DNA of 15,497 nt from Bacillaceae bacterium UBA7792 (GTDB lineage: Bacteria; Bacillota; Bacilli; Bacillales; Cytobacillaceae), in assembly GCA_002480735.1 (NCBI GenBank), contig DLCS01000176.1, positions 1-15,497 on the forward strand, written 5' to 3'. The position numbers were made by a program, and so were the translations under genes. Below, piece after piece: positions 6,041 through 12,811 of this stretch. The notes below the pieces were generated by a model. That model was not told the DNA's origin. It saw only the letters and a list, made by a program, of their open reading frames with translations, and searched no databases. The number at the start of each line of letters is the position of its first letter. Within the stretch, counting starts at the first letter, position 1.

Positions 6041-7393
6041 TCAAACTACAGAAGAATTCGTCAAGGGTAAGTCCTGAATGGGCTTCTTATGAAATTCTTC
6101 TTCGTTTTTTGTTACTTCGATATACTTTATATGATGCTCCTCCATTTCTATAATTTTGAATGAATAGGAGCCAAAAATAATGGAGTCACCTTCGCGGGCC
6201 TCAAAATTCTCTGTTAATATCCAGCCCCCAATGGTATCGACATCCTCATCGTTAATATCGAGCCCAAGTAAATCGTTGACTTCACTAACCAAAACCTTGG
6301 AATCAAAAATATAGTGATCGTCATTAAGCTTTCTTATTTCGGAAACCTCATCCATGTCGAACTCATCGCGGATATCACCGACGATTTCTTCAATAATATC
6401 CTCAACTGTCACAAGACCAGAGGTCCCACCGTACTCATCCATAAGGATAGCCATATGAATACGCTCTTTCTGCATTTTAATCAACAGGTCTCCGATTGGA
6501 ACCGTATCAATCACACGAATAATTGGACGAATATAGGAGTCCAATGTTTGCGAAGCAATCTCAGGATGGCTTAATAAATCTGCCATCACTTCCTTAAGAT
6601 TAATCAATCCGATAATATGGTCTTTATCCCCATCAATGACTGGATAACGTGTGAATTTCTCCACATACATAACCTCAAGAAAAGTCTTGATTGTATCGTC
6701 CTTTGACAAAGACACGATTTCTGTACGAGGCACCATGATTTCCTTTGCAATTCGATCATCAAATTCAAAGATTTTATTTACATACTTAAACTCTGATTGG
6801 TTAATTTCACCACTTTTATAACTTTCGGACAAGATTAGTCGAAGCTCTTCTTCAGAGTGTGCTTCTTCACCCTCTTTTGCCGGCTTTAAGCCAAACCATC
6901 CAACAATTGTCCGGGCTGATCCGTTTAAGGCCCAAATAAATGGGTAGAATATGCGATAGAACCAAATGAGTGGGCGCGCAACGAGAAGCGTAATCATCTC
7001 TGCTTTGCGAATGGCAACGGTCTTTGGTGCAAGCTCTCCCACTACGACATGAAGAAAGGTAATGGACAAGAACGCTATCGCAACGGAAACACTGTGAGAC
7101 AATGTTGGAGAAATATTAAGCTCCTTAAATAGTGGTTTTAACAATTCCGCTATTGCGGGTTCCCCTAACCAACCTATTCCTAGAGCAGTTACGGTTATCC
7201 CGAGCTGGCAAGCCGATAAGTATTCATCAAGATGAGTAATAATCTTTTTGGCGGCAATTGCACTCTTGCTACCTTCTTCGATTAATTGTTCCACTCTTGA
7301 ACTTCTTATCCGAATGATCGCAAATTCTGAAGCGACAAAAAATGCCGTTAAAGCAATCAAAATGGCTAATAAAACCAAGTTAAATATGTCCAA
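6041..7393 (-). CDS. mpfA: CNNM/CorC-type transporter, probable magnesium efflux protein MpfA (YhdP-like)
   Basis: A 450-residue membrane protein. The N-terminal CNNM (DUF21) transmembrane domain (about 1-200) carries the conserved stretches FFVASEFAI and CQLGITVTALGIGWLGEPA. Two CBS domains follow at about 210-340 (MVPRTEIV, RYPVIDGD, AILMDEYGGTSGLVT), and a CorC_HlyC domain (about 355-440) closes the protein. The family exports Mg2+ in several bacteria; B. subtilis MpfA (YhdP) has that role, and there too a MerR-family gene (yhdQ) is the neighbour. The start is TTG 7393 with AAGGA seven bases upstream, giving the typical MDIFNLVLLA opening. It lies 62 bases downstream of the MerR-family gene on the same strand. 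The symbol rests on family resemblance and gene order; paralogues (YqhB, YugS) are the main alternative. Confidence 0.85.
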   Translation of the reverse strand: MDIFNLVLLAILIALTAFFVASEFAIIRIRSSRVEQLIEEGSKSAIAAKKIITHLDEYLSACQLGITVTALGIGWLGEPAIAELLKPLFKELNISPTLSHSVSVAIAFLSITFLHVVVGELAPKTVAIRKAEMITLLVARPLIWFYRIFYPFIWALNGSARTIVGWFGLKPAKEGEEAHSEEELRLILSESYKSGEINQSEFKYVNKIFEFDDRIAKEIMVPRTEIVSLSKDDTIKTFLEVMYVEKFTRYPVIDGDKDHIIGLINLKEVMADLLSHPEIASQTLDSYIRPIIRVIDTVPIGDLLIKMQKERIHMAILMDEYGGTSGLVTVEDIIEEIVGDIRDEFDMDEVSEIRKLNDDHYIFDSKVLVSEVNDLLGLDINDEDVDTIGGWILTENFEAREGDSIIFGSYSFKIIEMEEHHIKYIEVTKNEEEFHKKPIQDLPLTNSSVV

Positions 7394-7407
7394 ATAAGTT
7401 TCCTTAT

Positions 7408-7436
7408 CTCGTTATACGAGAAAGGAGTCACCTCCC
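7408..7436 (-). promoter_or_regulatory. Hairpins and unused Shine-Dalgarno in the mpfA leader
   Basis: On the minus strand GGGAGGTGACTCC (7436-7424) can fold as GGAG-GTGA-CTCC, followed by CTCGT-ATA-ACGAG (7420-7408). The first contains a strong ribosome-binding sequence with no start codon at a usable distance. Whether this affects mpfA translation is unknown. Confidence 0.3.
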
Positions 7437-7455
7437 AATAATCTCAAAAATTAAT

Positions 7456-7874
7456 TCAATATTTTAATCCGGAAAGGGACCTAATTAACATTTTTCCTTC
7501 CGTATTCAGCAATTTGACTAAGCGTTCAGCTTGTCGATCGTCTAGATTTTCAAACAAAGGGACAAGGACGTCTAGGTCATTTTGTAGCTGTTTCATTTGC
7601 TGAGAAATGGCTTGGATATGTTTCTTAATCTCCCCTTCTTGTACTTCATCTTGCTTCTTCATTTCAAGCTTTCTCTTAATCTCATCCAATGGAATATGCA
7701 GGTTCTTGCATTGTTCAATAAACTTCAGATCTTCCAAAGCTTGATACGAATAAATTCTATAATTTGATTTTGAACGTTGCGCTCTCAAGAGCCCAATACT
7801 TGTATAGTAATCAATCGTTCTTTTTGATACATTTGCTAAGCTTGCTAGTTCGCCAATTCGATAGACAGCCCCAT
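7456..7874 (-). pseudogene. MerR-family regulator, frameshifted at its start (or a sequencing indel)
   Basis: The body reads as a MerR regulator: YRIGELASLANVSKRTIDYY (winged helix-turn-helix), then NYRIYSYQALEDLKFI and a C-terminal coiled coil, about 136 residues from Tyr. The only well-placed start, ATG 7874-7872 with GAGGTGA (7885-7879), is one base out of frame with it and stops after nine codons. A fifth G in the run after AT (plus-strand C run, 7869-7872) would restore a normal MGAVYRIGEL start. In the body frame the first usable start is TTG 7788, which discards half of the DNA-binding domain. A good promoter (TTGACT-18-TATAAT) is intact, so the lesion is recent, a sequencing error, or phase-variable. 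There is a single Cys and no C-terminal Cys pair, so copper sensing of the CueR type is unlikely despite the yhdQ-like position beside mpfA. Confidence 0.75.
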
Positions 7875-7904
7875 CAAATCACCTCAATCTTTTTCCACAT
7901 ATTA

Positions 7905-7934
7905 ATTATAAAATATGAAAAACCATACAGTCAA
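7905..7934 (-). promoter_or_regulatory. Sigma-A promoter of the MerR-family gene
   Basis: On the minus strand -35 TTGACT (7934-7929), an 18-base spacer and a perfect -10 TATAAT (7910-7905), about 31 bases before the ATG at 7874. Slightly long spacers are common at MerR-controlled promoters. Confidence 0.7.
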
Positions 7935-8199
7935 ACGTTGTGGTTTTGAAAAATTTGTTACCTTTAGTTTATTATAAACGGCAATGAATATGAACTGTAA
8001 TTTTTGAATAATTAGAATTTGAAAAATTACTTCTCTGATCCTCCTTACTAGTGTAATAGATTTGCTAAATGAAATTCACGAAAATGTCATAAAAGAAAAA
8101 ACACAGTAGTGATGCTACTTCTTTGAGAATTAGAATCATTTATCTGCAGATGTGTGAGATTTTCCACTGCCCATATTAAAAAAAGTGTGATATAAAGAA
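7935..8199. other. AT-rich divergent region between the merR-like gene and feoA
   Basis: No gene is evident. A small hairpin (AGTAG-TGATG-CTACT, 8105-8119) is followed, for leftward transcription, by a T-rich tract, and might stop antisense transcription from the feo side. The rest is promoter and Fur-site sequence for feoA. Confidence 0.4.
8124..8138 (+). promoter_or_regulatory. Fur-box-like site 1
   Basis: TGAGAATTAGAATCA matches the 7-1-7 Bacillus Fur consensus TGATAATNATTATCA at 11 of 14 defined positions. It lies 62 bases upstream of site 2. Confidence 0.5.
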
Positions 8200-8214
8200 A
8201 GAGAATCATTCTCA
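8191..8214 (+). promoter_or_regulatory. feoAB promoter region with Fur-box site 2
   Basis: AGAGAATCATTCTCA (8200-8214) holds a perfect 6-1-6 inverted repeat GAGAAT-C-ATTCTC and matches the Fur consensus at 11 of 14 positions. A -10-like TATAAA (8191-8196) sits just before it, so bound Fur would cover the transcription start. No clear -35 was found. Confidence 0.7.
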
Positions 8215-8240
8215 TTTAAATTTTGAATTAGGTGATGTTC

Positions 8241-8465
8241 ATGTTATCCATGCTTAGAAAAGGTGAAAAGGCAATAATTACAGATATATCAAAGGCAGAT
8301 GAATTGGTAAAACGCCGTCTCTTAGACTTGGGAATTACGGAAGGCTCAGAAGTATGTATAAAATGTAAAATGCCATTTGGAGGACCTTTTATGCTTGAAT
8401 CCTGTGGACAATGTGTAGGTATTAGGAAAAATGAAGCAAGCTGCATAAAGGTGGAAGGTCTATAA
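8241..8465 (+). CDS. feoA: Ferrous iron transport protein A
   Basis: A 74-residue SH3-like accessory protein of the Feo system, which works with FeoB at the cytoplasmic face. It has the family features VKRRLLDLGITEGSEV and a C-terminal strand region ending in CIKVEGL. ATG 8241 is preferred, with AGGTGA (8230-8235) five bases upstream; the GTG at 8232 lies inside that ribosome site. Its stop codon overlaps the feoB start by one base (TAATG). It contains five Cys, all after the LGITEG motif, which is more than I would expect in FeoA. Upstream Fur-like sites predict induction when iron is scarce. Confidence 0.93.
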   Translation: MLSMLRKGEKAIITDISKADELVKRRLLDLGITEGSEVCIKCKMPFGGPFMLESCGQCVGIRKNEASCIKVEGL

Positions 8466-10468
8466 TGGATATCGCATTGCTTGGAAACCCAAATACGGGT
8501 AAGACATCTATGTTTAATAACCTGACAGGCTCCTATGAATATGTTGGAAACTGGAGCGGTGTTACGGTTGAGAAGAAGGTAGGTATTTTTAAACAGGGAG
8601 CAGCGAAGCTAATCGATTTGCCTGGCGTCTATTCCCTTAACCCGCTCTCAAAGGATGAAGGGGTTGTGACGAGATTTTTGTTAGACGATCCTTTTGATCG
8701 GATGTTAAATATTGTCGACGCCTCCCAATTAGAAAGAAATCTACATTTAACGCTTCAACTCATTGAATTTGGAAGTCCCTTAATCATTGGGTTGAACATG
8801 ATCGATGTGGCAAAAAATCGAGGAATTCAAGTGGATGTCGAGAAGCTTTCCTCAGTTCTTGGTGTGGAAGTCGTTCCCGTTGTAGCTAGAACGGGTCGTG
8901 GTTGCAAGGATTTAGCTGAAGCGGCCACTACTCCATACCGAGAAACAAAGAAGCAGTTTCAGGTTGATTATGGGGAAGAAATTGATAAAGCGATCACTAA
9001 GTTAGAACAGTTGCTTCAGGGAGAGTCCAGTCATTCAACAAGATGGCTAACCCTTCAGCTATTGGAAGGAAACCCATATGTAAAAAAATATTTGCAATCA
9101 TATATTGATATGGCTGACTTGGATGGGCTCATTCATTCAACTTCACGTGCGGTCTTAGCCGGAAGTGAAGTGAGGACCATTGAACAATTTATCTATAAGA
9201 GAAGACAGGCAGCTATTGGCGAGATCCTAAAAGAAACAACCGAGGTGAAAGGAAATAGCGGACAGCCTTTATCGGAAAAAATTGACCTCATCATTACAAA
9301 TAAATGGCTAGGACTTCCTATTTTTCTTTGCGTGATGTATGTCTTGTTTATGCTGACATTTGACTGGCTTGGATTCCCACTTTCAGATGCCTTAGATGCA
9401 TTTATTTCTGGACCGATTACAGAAGGCATAAGCCAGTTATTAGACTTGGTTGGAGCCTCCAAATTTATTCATGCCCTCGTGTTGGATGGGATTGTCGCTG
9501 GTGTTGGTGGGGTGCTTGTCTTTGTGCCACAGATTTTTATCCTCTTTTTCTTTATTTCGATATTGGAGGATTCGGGCTATATGGCACGCGTCGCCCTAGT
9601 GATGGATCGCCTCATGGAGATGGTTGGTCTAAATGGGAAAGCGTTCATTCCAATGATGATTGGTTTCGGCTGTAACGTTCCAGGAATCATGGCGGCGAGA
9701 ACCATAGAGACACCAAGGGAAAGGCTGATGACCACATTGCTTACCCCTTTGATGTCCTGTTCAGCGAGATTGCCTGTATATGCTTTGTTTGTCGGTGCTT
9801 TCTTTGTCCATCAAAAGGCATTAGTAGTCTTATCTCTCTATGTTTTAGGAATTGTCGTTGCGCTTATTCTCGCTAAGATATTCTCTAATACGCTGCTTAG
9901 GGGAGAGACGTCCTTCTTTGTTATCGAGCTTCCACCCTATCGCCTTCCACAAGCAAAGGCTTTATGGAAGAGTACTTGGGAAAAAGGGAAAGGATTTGTT
10001 AAAAAAGCAGGGACATTTATCTTTGCTGGTTCTGTCATTATTTGGCTGCTTTCCTACGCTGGACCTGGAGGAACGAATGTTCAAATGGATGATAGCTTCT
10101 TAGCAATGATCGGTGGAGTATTTGCTCCTTTGCTTGCACCTCTAGGCTTTGGTACATGGCAGGCTGGGGCTTCATTATTAACAGGATTTTTAGCAAAAGA
10201 AGCCATTATCTCCACCATGAATATTATTTATTTCGTGCCTGATGAAGCAGGGTTACAAGGGATATTAGCGAATACATTCTCACCACTGTCAGCCTATAGC
10301 TTCATGGTATTTATTTTATTGTACATTCCGTGTCTCGCAACAGTTGCAACGATCAAAAAAGAAACCGGCTCCTACAAATGGACATTTTTCTCCATGGGCT
10401 ATGCTCTGGCTATTGCCTATATTCTTTCTTTAATCATCTATCAAGTAGGACAGGTTTTTGGATTATAG
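8465..10468 (+). CDS. feoB: Ferrous iron transporter B
   Basis: A 667-residue membrane Fe2+ transporter with an N-terminal GTPase. The G motifs are in order: G1 GNPNTGKTS (7-15), G2 Thr34, G3 DLPG (51-54), G4 NMID (111-114) and G5 VARTG (about 140-144). A helical insert follows, then the membrane domain from about residue 275 with the two Gate-type regions, including GFGCNVPGIMAAR and the stretch LTPLMSCSARLPVY. The C-terminus ends at the last membrane segment without the longer tail of the enterobacterial protein. It overlaps feoA by one base and is followed after 28 bases by a Cys-rich peptide, completing a standard three-gene Firmicute feo operon. Confidence 0.97.
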   Translation: MDIALLGNPNTGKTSMFNNLTGSYEYVGNWSGVTVEKKVGIFKQGAAKLIDLPGVYSLNPLSKDEGVVTRFLLDDPFDRMLNIVDASQLERNLHLTLQLIEFGSPLIIGLNMIDVAKNRGIQVDVEKLSSVLGVEVVPVVARTGRGCKDLAEAATTPYRETKKQFQVDYGEEIDKAITKLEQLLQGESSHSTRWLTLQLLEGNPYVKKYLQSYIDMADLDGLIHSTSRAVLAGSEVRTIEQFIYKRRQAAIGEILKETTEVKGNSGQPLSEKIDLIITNKWLGLPIFLCVMYVLFMLTFDWLGFPLSDALDAFISGPITEGISQLLDLVGASKFIHALVLDGIVAGVGGVLVFVPQIFILFFFISILEDSGYMARVALVMDRLMEMVGLNGKAFIPMMIGFGCNVPGIMAARTIETPRERLMTTLLTPLMSCSARLPVYALFVGAFFVHQKALVVLSLYVLGIVVALILAKIFSNTLLRGETSFFVIELPPYRLPQAKALWKSTWEKGKGFVKKAGTFIFAGSVIIWLLSYAGPGGTNVQMDDSFLAMIGGVFAPLLAPLGFGTWQAGASLLTGFLAKEAIISTMNIIYFVPDEAGLQGILANTFSPLSAYSFMVFILLYIPCLATVATIKKETGSYKWTFFSMGYALAIAYILSLIIYQVGQVFGL

Positions 10469-10496
10469 TCAAACGGTATTGGAGAGGTGAAGGAAA

Positions 10497-10646
10497 ATGG
10501 TGGTGAATATTATTATTGGTGGCGCTATATTCGGCTATGCGGGGTATGCGTTGTGGAAATTCATCAGTCGTTCTAAACAAGGAAAATGTGCAGCCTGTGA
10601 TATAAAAAATTCTTGTTCAAGTAATCATTGTAATAGTTCAAAATAA
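10497..10646 (+). CDS. FeoB-associated Cys-rich membrane peptide
   Basis: A 49-residue protein: one membrane segment (about 3-20, NIIIGGAIFGYAGYALW), a basic turn (KFISRSKQGK), then a cytoplasmic tail with four Cys (C31, C34, C40, C45; CAAC and two singles). This layout matches the small FeoB-associated Cys-rich membrane proteins found after feoB in many Firmicutes, thought to help deliver or hold Fe2+. GAGGTGA (10484-10490) lies six bases before ATG 10497; GTG 10503 is the alternative start with AAGGA. The terminator follows immediately. Confidence 0.85.
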   Translation: MVVNIIIGGAIFGYAGYALWKFISRSKQGKCAACDIKNSCSSNHCNSSK

Positions 10647-10677
10647 CTACTATCGCCGTCGGTAGTAGTCTTTTTTT
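10646..10677 (+). terminator. Terminator of the feo operon
   Basis: A ten-pair stem (ACTACTATCG with CGGTAGTAGT, one T-G pair), a 4-base loop, then C and seven T residues. It starts on the last base of the stop codon. Confidence 0.92.
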
Positions 10678-10687
10678 ATACAATTTC

Positions 10688-10742
10688 TTGTATATGGTTA
10701 CTTTCATCTTGTATAATCAATTTATAAAGTGTAATTTTACAC
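10688..10742 (+). promoter_or_regulatory. Promoter and candidate operator of the Xre-type regulator
   Basis: A perfect -10 TATAAT (10712-10717) has a weak -35 TTGTAT (10688-10693) at 18 bases. The octamer CTTGTATA occurs twice, 21 bases apart (10687 and 10708). Downstream of the -10 is an inverted repeat GTGTAA-TT-TTACAC (10729-10742), well placed for autorepression. Confidence 0.5.
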
Positions 10743-10769
10743 CATTACTCAAAAGAGGATGACGGTCCA

Positions 10770-11234
10770 TTGACACGTGAAGAGATAATTTTAAGAGTAT
10801 CGGAAAAAATGCTTCTGATTCGGACAGAGGCGGGCTATACCCAAGATAAAATGGCGGATATCATCGGCGTTTCGAAAAAAACCTTAGTTCAAATCGAGAA
10901 GGGACGAATGTATGCAAATTGGCCAACGGTTGTGACGGTATGTGCCTTATTTCGAGAAACCGAAACAGTACGTTACCTTTTTGGCGATGAACCGCTCGAG
11001 GTTCTTGAAACGGTGGCACGTGACGGGATAGATTATCGAAAAGAAAGAACGATGGGCGGTAAAATATGGTGGCGTGAAGTCAAAAAGAAGGATGGCTTTA
11101 TCCTCCAACAAAATATTATTAGCCAGCATTTTCGAATTCTTGACGATGAATTTTTTCGAATATTTAGCAGCTTGGATGAGGCGGCCTCATTAGCCAGGTT
11201 TGAAGAGTTAGTTACGGAAGGAAAGAACGAATAA
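10770..11234 (+). CDS. Xre-family (HTH) transcriptional regulator
   Basis: A 154-residue protein. Residues about 14-65 form a Cro/CI-type helix-turn-helix (LLIRTEAGYTQDKMADIIGV, then SKKTLVQIEKGR and the WPTVVTVCALF helix). The C-terminal half (about 95-150: GGKIWWREVKKKDGF, ISQHFRILDDEFFRIF) is not one I recognise and may be an effector or dimerisation domain. The start is TTG 10770, 11 bases after GAGG (10755-10758). An inverted repeat between its promoter and start suggests autoregulation. It ends 85 bases before sigY, without a terminator, so transcripts may read through into the sigma-factor operon. A functional link with SigY is possible but unproven. Confidence 0.82.
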   Translation: MTREEIILRVSEKMLLIRTEAGYTQDKMADIIGVSKKTLVQIEKGRMYANWPTVVTVCALFRETETVRYLFGDEPLEVLETVARDGIDYRKERTMGGKIWWREVKKKDGFILQQNIISQHFRILDDEFFRIFSSLDEAASLARFEELVTEGKNE

Positions 11235-11241
11235 AAAATAT

Positions 11242-11267
11242 TGAACGAAATTGCCCCGTAGAGCGTC
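11242..11267 (+). promoter_or_regulatory. SigY-type autoregulatory promoter
   Basis: TGAACG (11242-11247), a 16-base spacer and CGTC (11264-11267) agree with the ECF-type promoter I recall for B. subtilis SigY at its own operon. It lies 53 bases before the sigY start, which fits self-dependent transcription. Confidence 0.75.
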
Positions 11268-11319
11268 ATATGTTTGAGTACAGGTTGCGGGCTGTGGGAA
11301 AGTGGGGATATATACACGG

Positions 11320-11883
11320 ATGGATGAAAAAGACCTAATCAAGGATGCCAAAAAAGGTAATCAGCGGGCCTTTGCCATACTTTTTCAGGGAAACTATTCT
11401 TTTCTTTTGAAATACTTAATTAAAGTGACAATGAATAAAACGATGGCTGAGGATTTGGCACAGGAAACGATGACAAAATGTATTGAAAAAATCCATTTGT
11501 ACAATGAAAATTCTAAATTTTCTTCATGGTTAATCTCTATCGCAACAAACCTGTATATTGATCAAATTCGCAAAAATAAAAGGGAAAGAAACTGGCAGCA
11601 AACCGAACAGGGGATTCGGAATTTAAAATGGCACTTAGAGAGCAGAAATGAAGAATGGAATGATGTGCTTACCGTCTTAGGAAAATTAAGTGATGATGTT
11701 AGGATTCCGATTGTTCTCAAGCATTATTATGGTTATTCCTATGATGAAATTGGGAGCTTAATGAAGGTTTCACCTGGTACGATCAAATCGAGAATTCATA
11801 ACGGAATTCTTACAGTGAGGAAGGAGTTGAAATTAGATGAGCAACCTGAACGAGATTCCAAGCGGGAAAGAGCAACTAGATGA
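11320..11883 (+). CDS. sigY: ECF sigma factor SigY
   Basis: A 187-residue extracytoplasmic-function sigma factor with only regions 2 and 4. Region 2 spans about 12-90 (QRAFAILFQ, AEDLAQETM, KFSSWLISIATNLYIDQIRK) and region 4 about 115-170 (YYGYSYDEIGSLMKVSPGTI, then KSRIHNGI). I prefer ATG 11320 (MDEKDLIK) because it matches the usual protein start; GTG 11302 would add six residues, and neither has a strong ribosome site. Identification as SigY rests on the region 2/4 wording, the TGAACG-16-CGTC promoter and the order sigY-yxlC-yxlD. SigY activity is held down by its co-transcribed membrane proteins. The coding end overlaps yxlC by 47 bases. Confidence 0.88.
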   Translation: MDEKDLIKDAKKGNQRAFAILFQGNYSFLLKYLIKVTMNKTMAEDLAQETMTKCIEKIHLYNENSKFSSWLISIATNLYIDQIRKNKRERNWQQTEQGIRNLKWHLESRNEEWNDVLTVLGKLSDDVRIPIVLKHYYGYSYDEIGSLMKVSPGTIKSRIHNGILTVRKELKLDEQPERDSKRERATR

Positions 11884-12187
11884 TGAACAAAATGAACTCA
11901 TACAGCTTATGAAAGTGGGATTTGATCAACTTGATGAAGGTGTGGAGATTCATACACCAAGTATGGAATGGTTTGAGCATATGGTCGGTGAACAGACAGA
12001 AGTCATACGAAAAAAACGCATCAAGGAAGTCACGATTTTTCTTATGATTGCTGTAATCATTGTGAGTATGTTGTTATTTACACTTTATCAACTCCCAACC
12101 ATATTCTTTGCCGTACAAGGCTTGGCTTCCATCTTTGTTGTTTTCTATAGTGTAAAGGACTTTGTTAAGCAGGTGAATAAAGCATGA
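11837..12187 (+). CDS. yxlC: YxlC-like membrane regulator of SigY
   Basis: A 116-residue protein with a soluble acidic N-terminal part (about 1-62) and two membrane segments (about 65-84 and 88-108). In B. subtilis YxlC negatively regulates SigY, and the topology here suits a membrane-bound anti-sigma that binds the sigma factor through its cytoplasmic N-terminus (inference for this protein). AAGGAG (11821-11826) lies ten bases before ATG 11837, inside the sigY reading frame, so the two are tightly coupled. It overlaps yxlD by four bases (ATGA). Confidence 0.82.
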   Translation: MSNLNEIPSGKEQLDDEQNELIQLMKVGFDQLDEGVEIHTPSMEWFEHMVGEQTEVIRKKRIKEVTIFLMIAVIIVSMLLFTLYQLPTIFFAVQGLASIFVVFYSVKDFVKQVNKA

Positions 12188-12399
12188 CAGAGGCTACGAA
12201 AGAACTCCCTCTGCCTGCACTCATTGCCATAGGTGTCATTTTACTTACTCAAAGTATTTTTCTTTTCATAAATGCTCGGAAAAATGGGCATAATTATTGG
12301 CTTTGGGGAATTCTTGGAATTATTCAAGCTCCGATGCCAACTCTCTTTTATCTGCTTTTCGCCCGCAAAATATGGAAACGGAAAAAAGCGAAGGAATGA
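12184..12399 (+). CDS. yxlD: YxlD-like small membrane protein (PLDc_N-type)
   Basis: A 71-residue protein with two hydrophobic helices (about 10-30 and 38-60) and a strongly basic end (RKIWKRKKAKE). The second helix, YWLWGILGIIQAPMPTLFY, resembles the N-terminal membrane hairpin annotated as PLDc_N; there is no phospholipase domain. YxlD is reported as a further negative regulator of SigY. The start overlaps the yxlC stop (ATGA), with AGGTGA upstream, and its own stop overlaps a possible yxlE start. Confidence 0.8.
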   Translation: MTEATKELPLPALIAIGVILLTQSIFLFINARKNGHNYWLWGILGIIQAPMPTLFYLLFARKIWKRKKAKE

Positions 12400-12515
12400 A
12401 AACAAGAGGAAAAGCTCACCTTTTGATGTAGGATACTATTGCATACGGTACAGCGGTGTATGTGGAGTAGCATCCTCTGATCATAGTTTTTCTGTTCACA
12501 AAATGTTCAAAATAA
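12396..12515 (+). pseudogene. Possible decayed yxlE-like gene (two in-frame TAG codons)
   Basis: An ATG at 12396 overlaps the yxlD stop in the coupling arrangement ATGA, exactly where yxlE would begin. The frame opens MKTRGKAHLLM, meets TAG (12429), continues DTIAYGTAVYVE, meets TAG (12468) and ends HPLIIVFLFTKCSK before TAA (12513). Read with Trp at both stops (TGG to TAG needs one base each), it would be a 39-residue basic-hydrophobic-basic membrane protein. That is suggestive but unproven, and I cannot recall the YxlE sequence well enough to confirm it. A non-coding trailer is the alternative. Confidence 0.35.
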
Positions 12516-12604
12516 AGTCAAAAAATAGTGCGATTTATCAAAGGCCTCCTTCTTAAAGCTATGGTACTTTTAAATTTGAAGAGCGACAGCTAAAGGGGGC
12601 AGAG

Positions 12605-12694
12605 ATGATGGAAGAGCTTAGTGTAACATTAGTAATCGCGAGCATTATGGTGCTTGTCTATTATGTAGGATATACATTGGCAAAGGCCGAATAA
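12605..12694 (+). CDS. 29-residue single-span membrane peptide, unknown function
   Basis: A very small gene: ATG 12605 (or 12608) to TAA, preceded by the G-rich ribosome site AAAGGGGGC six to nine bases upstream and followed at once by a strong terminator. The peptide is MMEELS, a hydrophobic helix of about 18 residues (VTLVIASIMVLVYYVGYTL) and a short tail AKAE. It has no signal cleavage site. Peptides of this size often stabilise larger membrane complexes or act in sporulation, but nothing here identifies the partner. It lies between the sigY cluster and a spore-protein gene; I found no clear promoter of any sigma class. Confidence 0.6.
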   Translation: MMEELSVTLVIASIMVLVYYVGYTLAKAE

Positions 12695-12720
12695 ACTGCT
12701 TGGATTTCCAAGCAGTTTTT
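12694..12720 (+). terminator. Terminator after the 29-residue peptide gene
   Basis: A ten-pair perfect stem AACTGCTTGG/CCAAGCAGTT around ATTT, ending in T residues. It overlaps the stop codon. Confidence 0.9.
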
Positions 12721-12744
12721 CTATAGTTATAAACCAACATTTAA

Positions 12745-12773
12745 AAGCCCCCTTCTGTAATCGAAGGGGGCTT
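12745..12773 (-). terminator. Terminator of the spore-protein gene
   Basis: An 11-bp perfect stem, AAGCCCCCTTC (12745-12755) with GAAGGGGGCTT (12763-12773), loop of 7, followed on the minus strand by a short T run. It lies about 40 bases past the SASP stop. Confidence 0.82.
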
Positions 12774-12811
12774 AGCCATGTTATATTTAGTTTTGTGTTA
12801 GGTCATTATAT

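Noticed and set aside
7456..7788. MerR-family protein starting at TTG 7788 as an intact gene
   Set aside because: That start removes about half of the DNA-binding domain that is plainly encoded upstream in the same frame, and has no ribosome site; a frameshift near 7870 fits better.
12272..12556. 94-codon frame overlapping yxlD and the following spacer
   Set aside because: It starts inside yxlD in another frame; its downstream half lacks its own start and does not resemble a membrane protein, unlike the yxlE-like frame.
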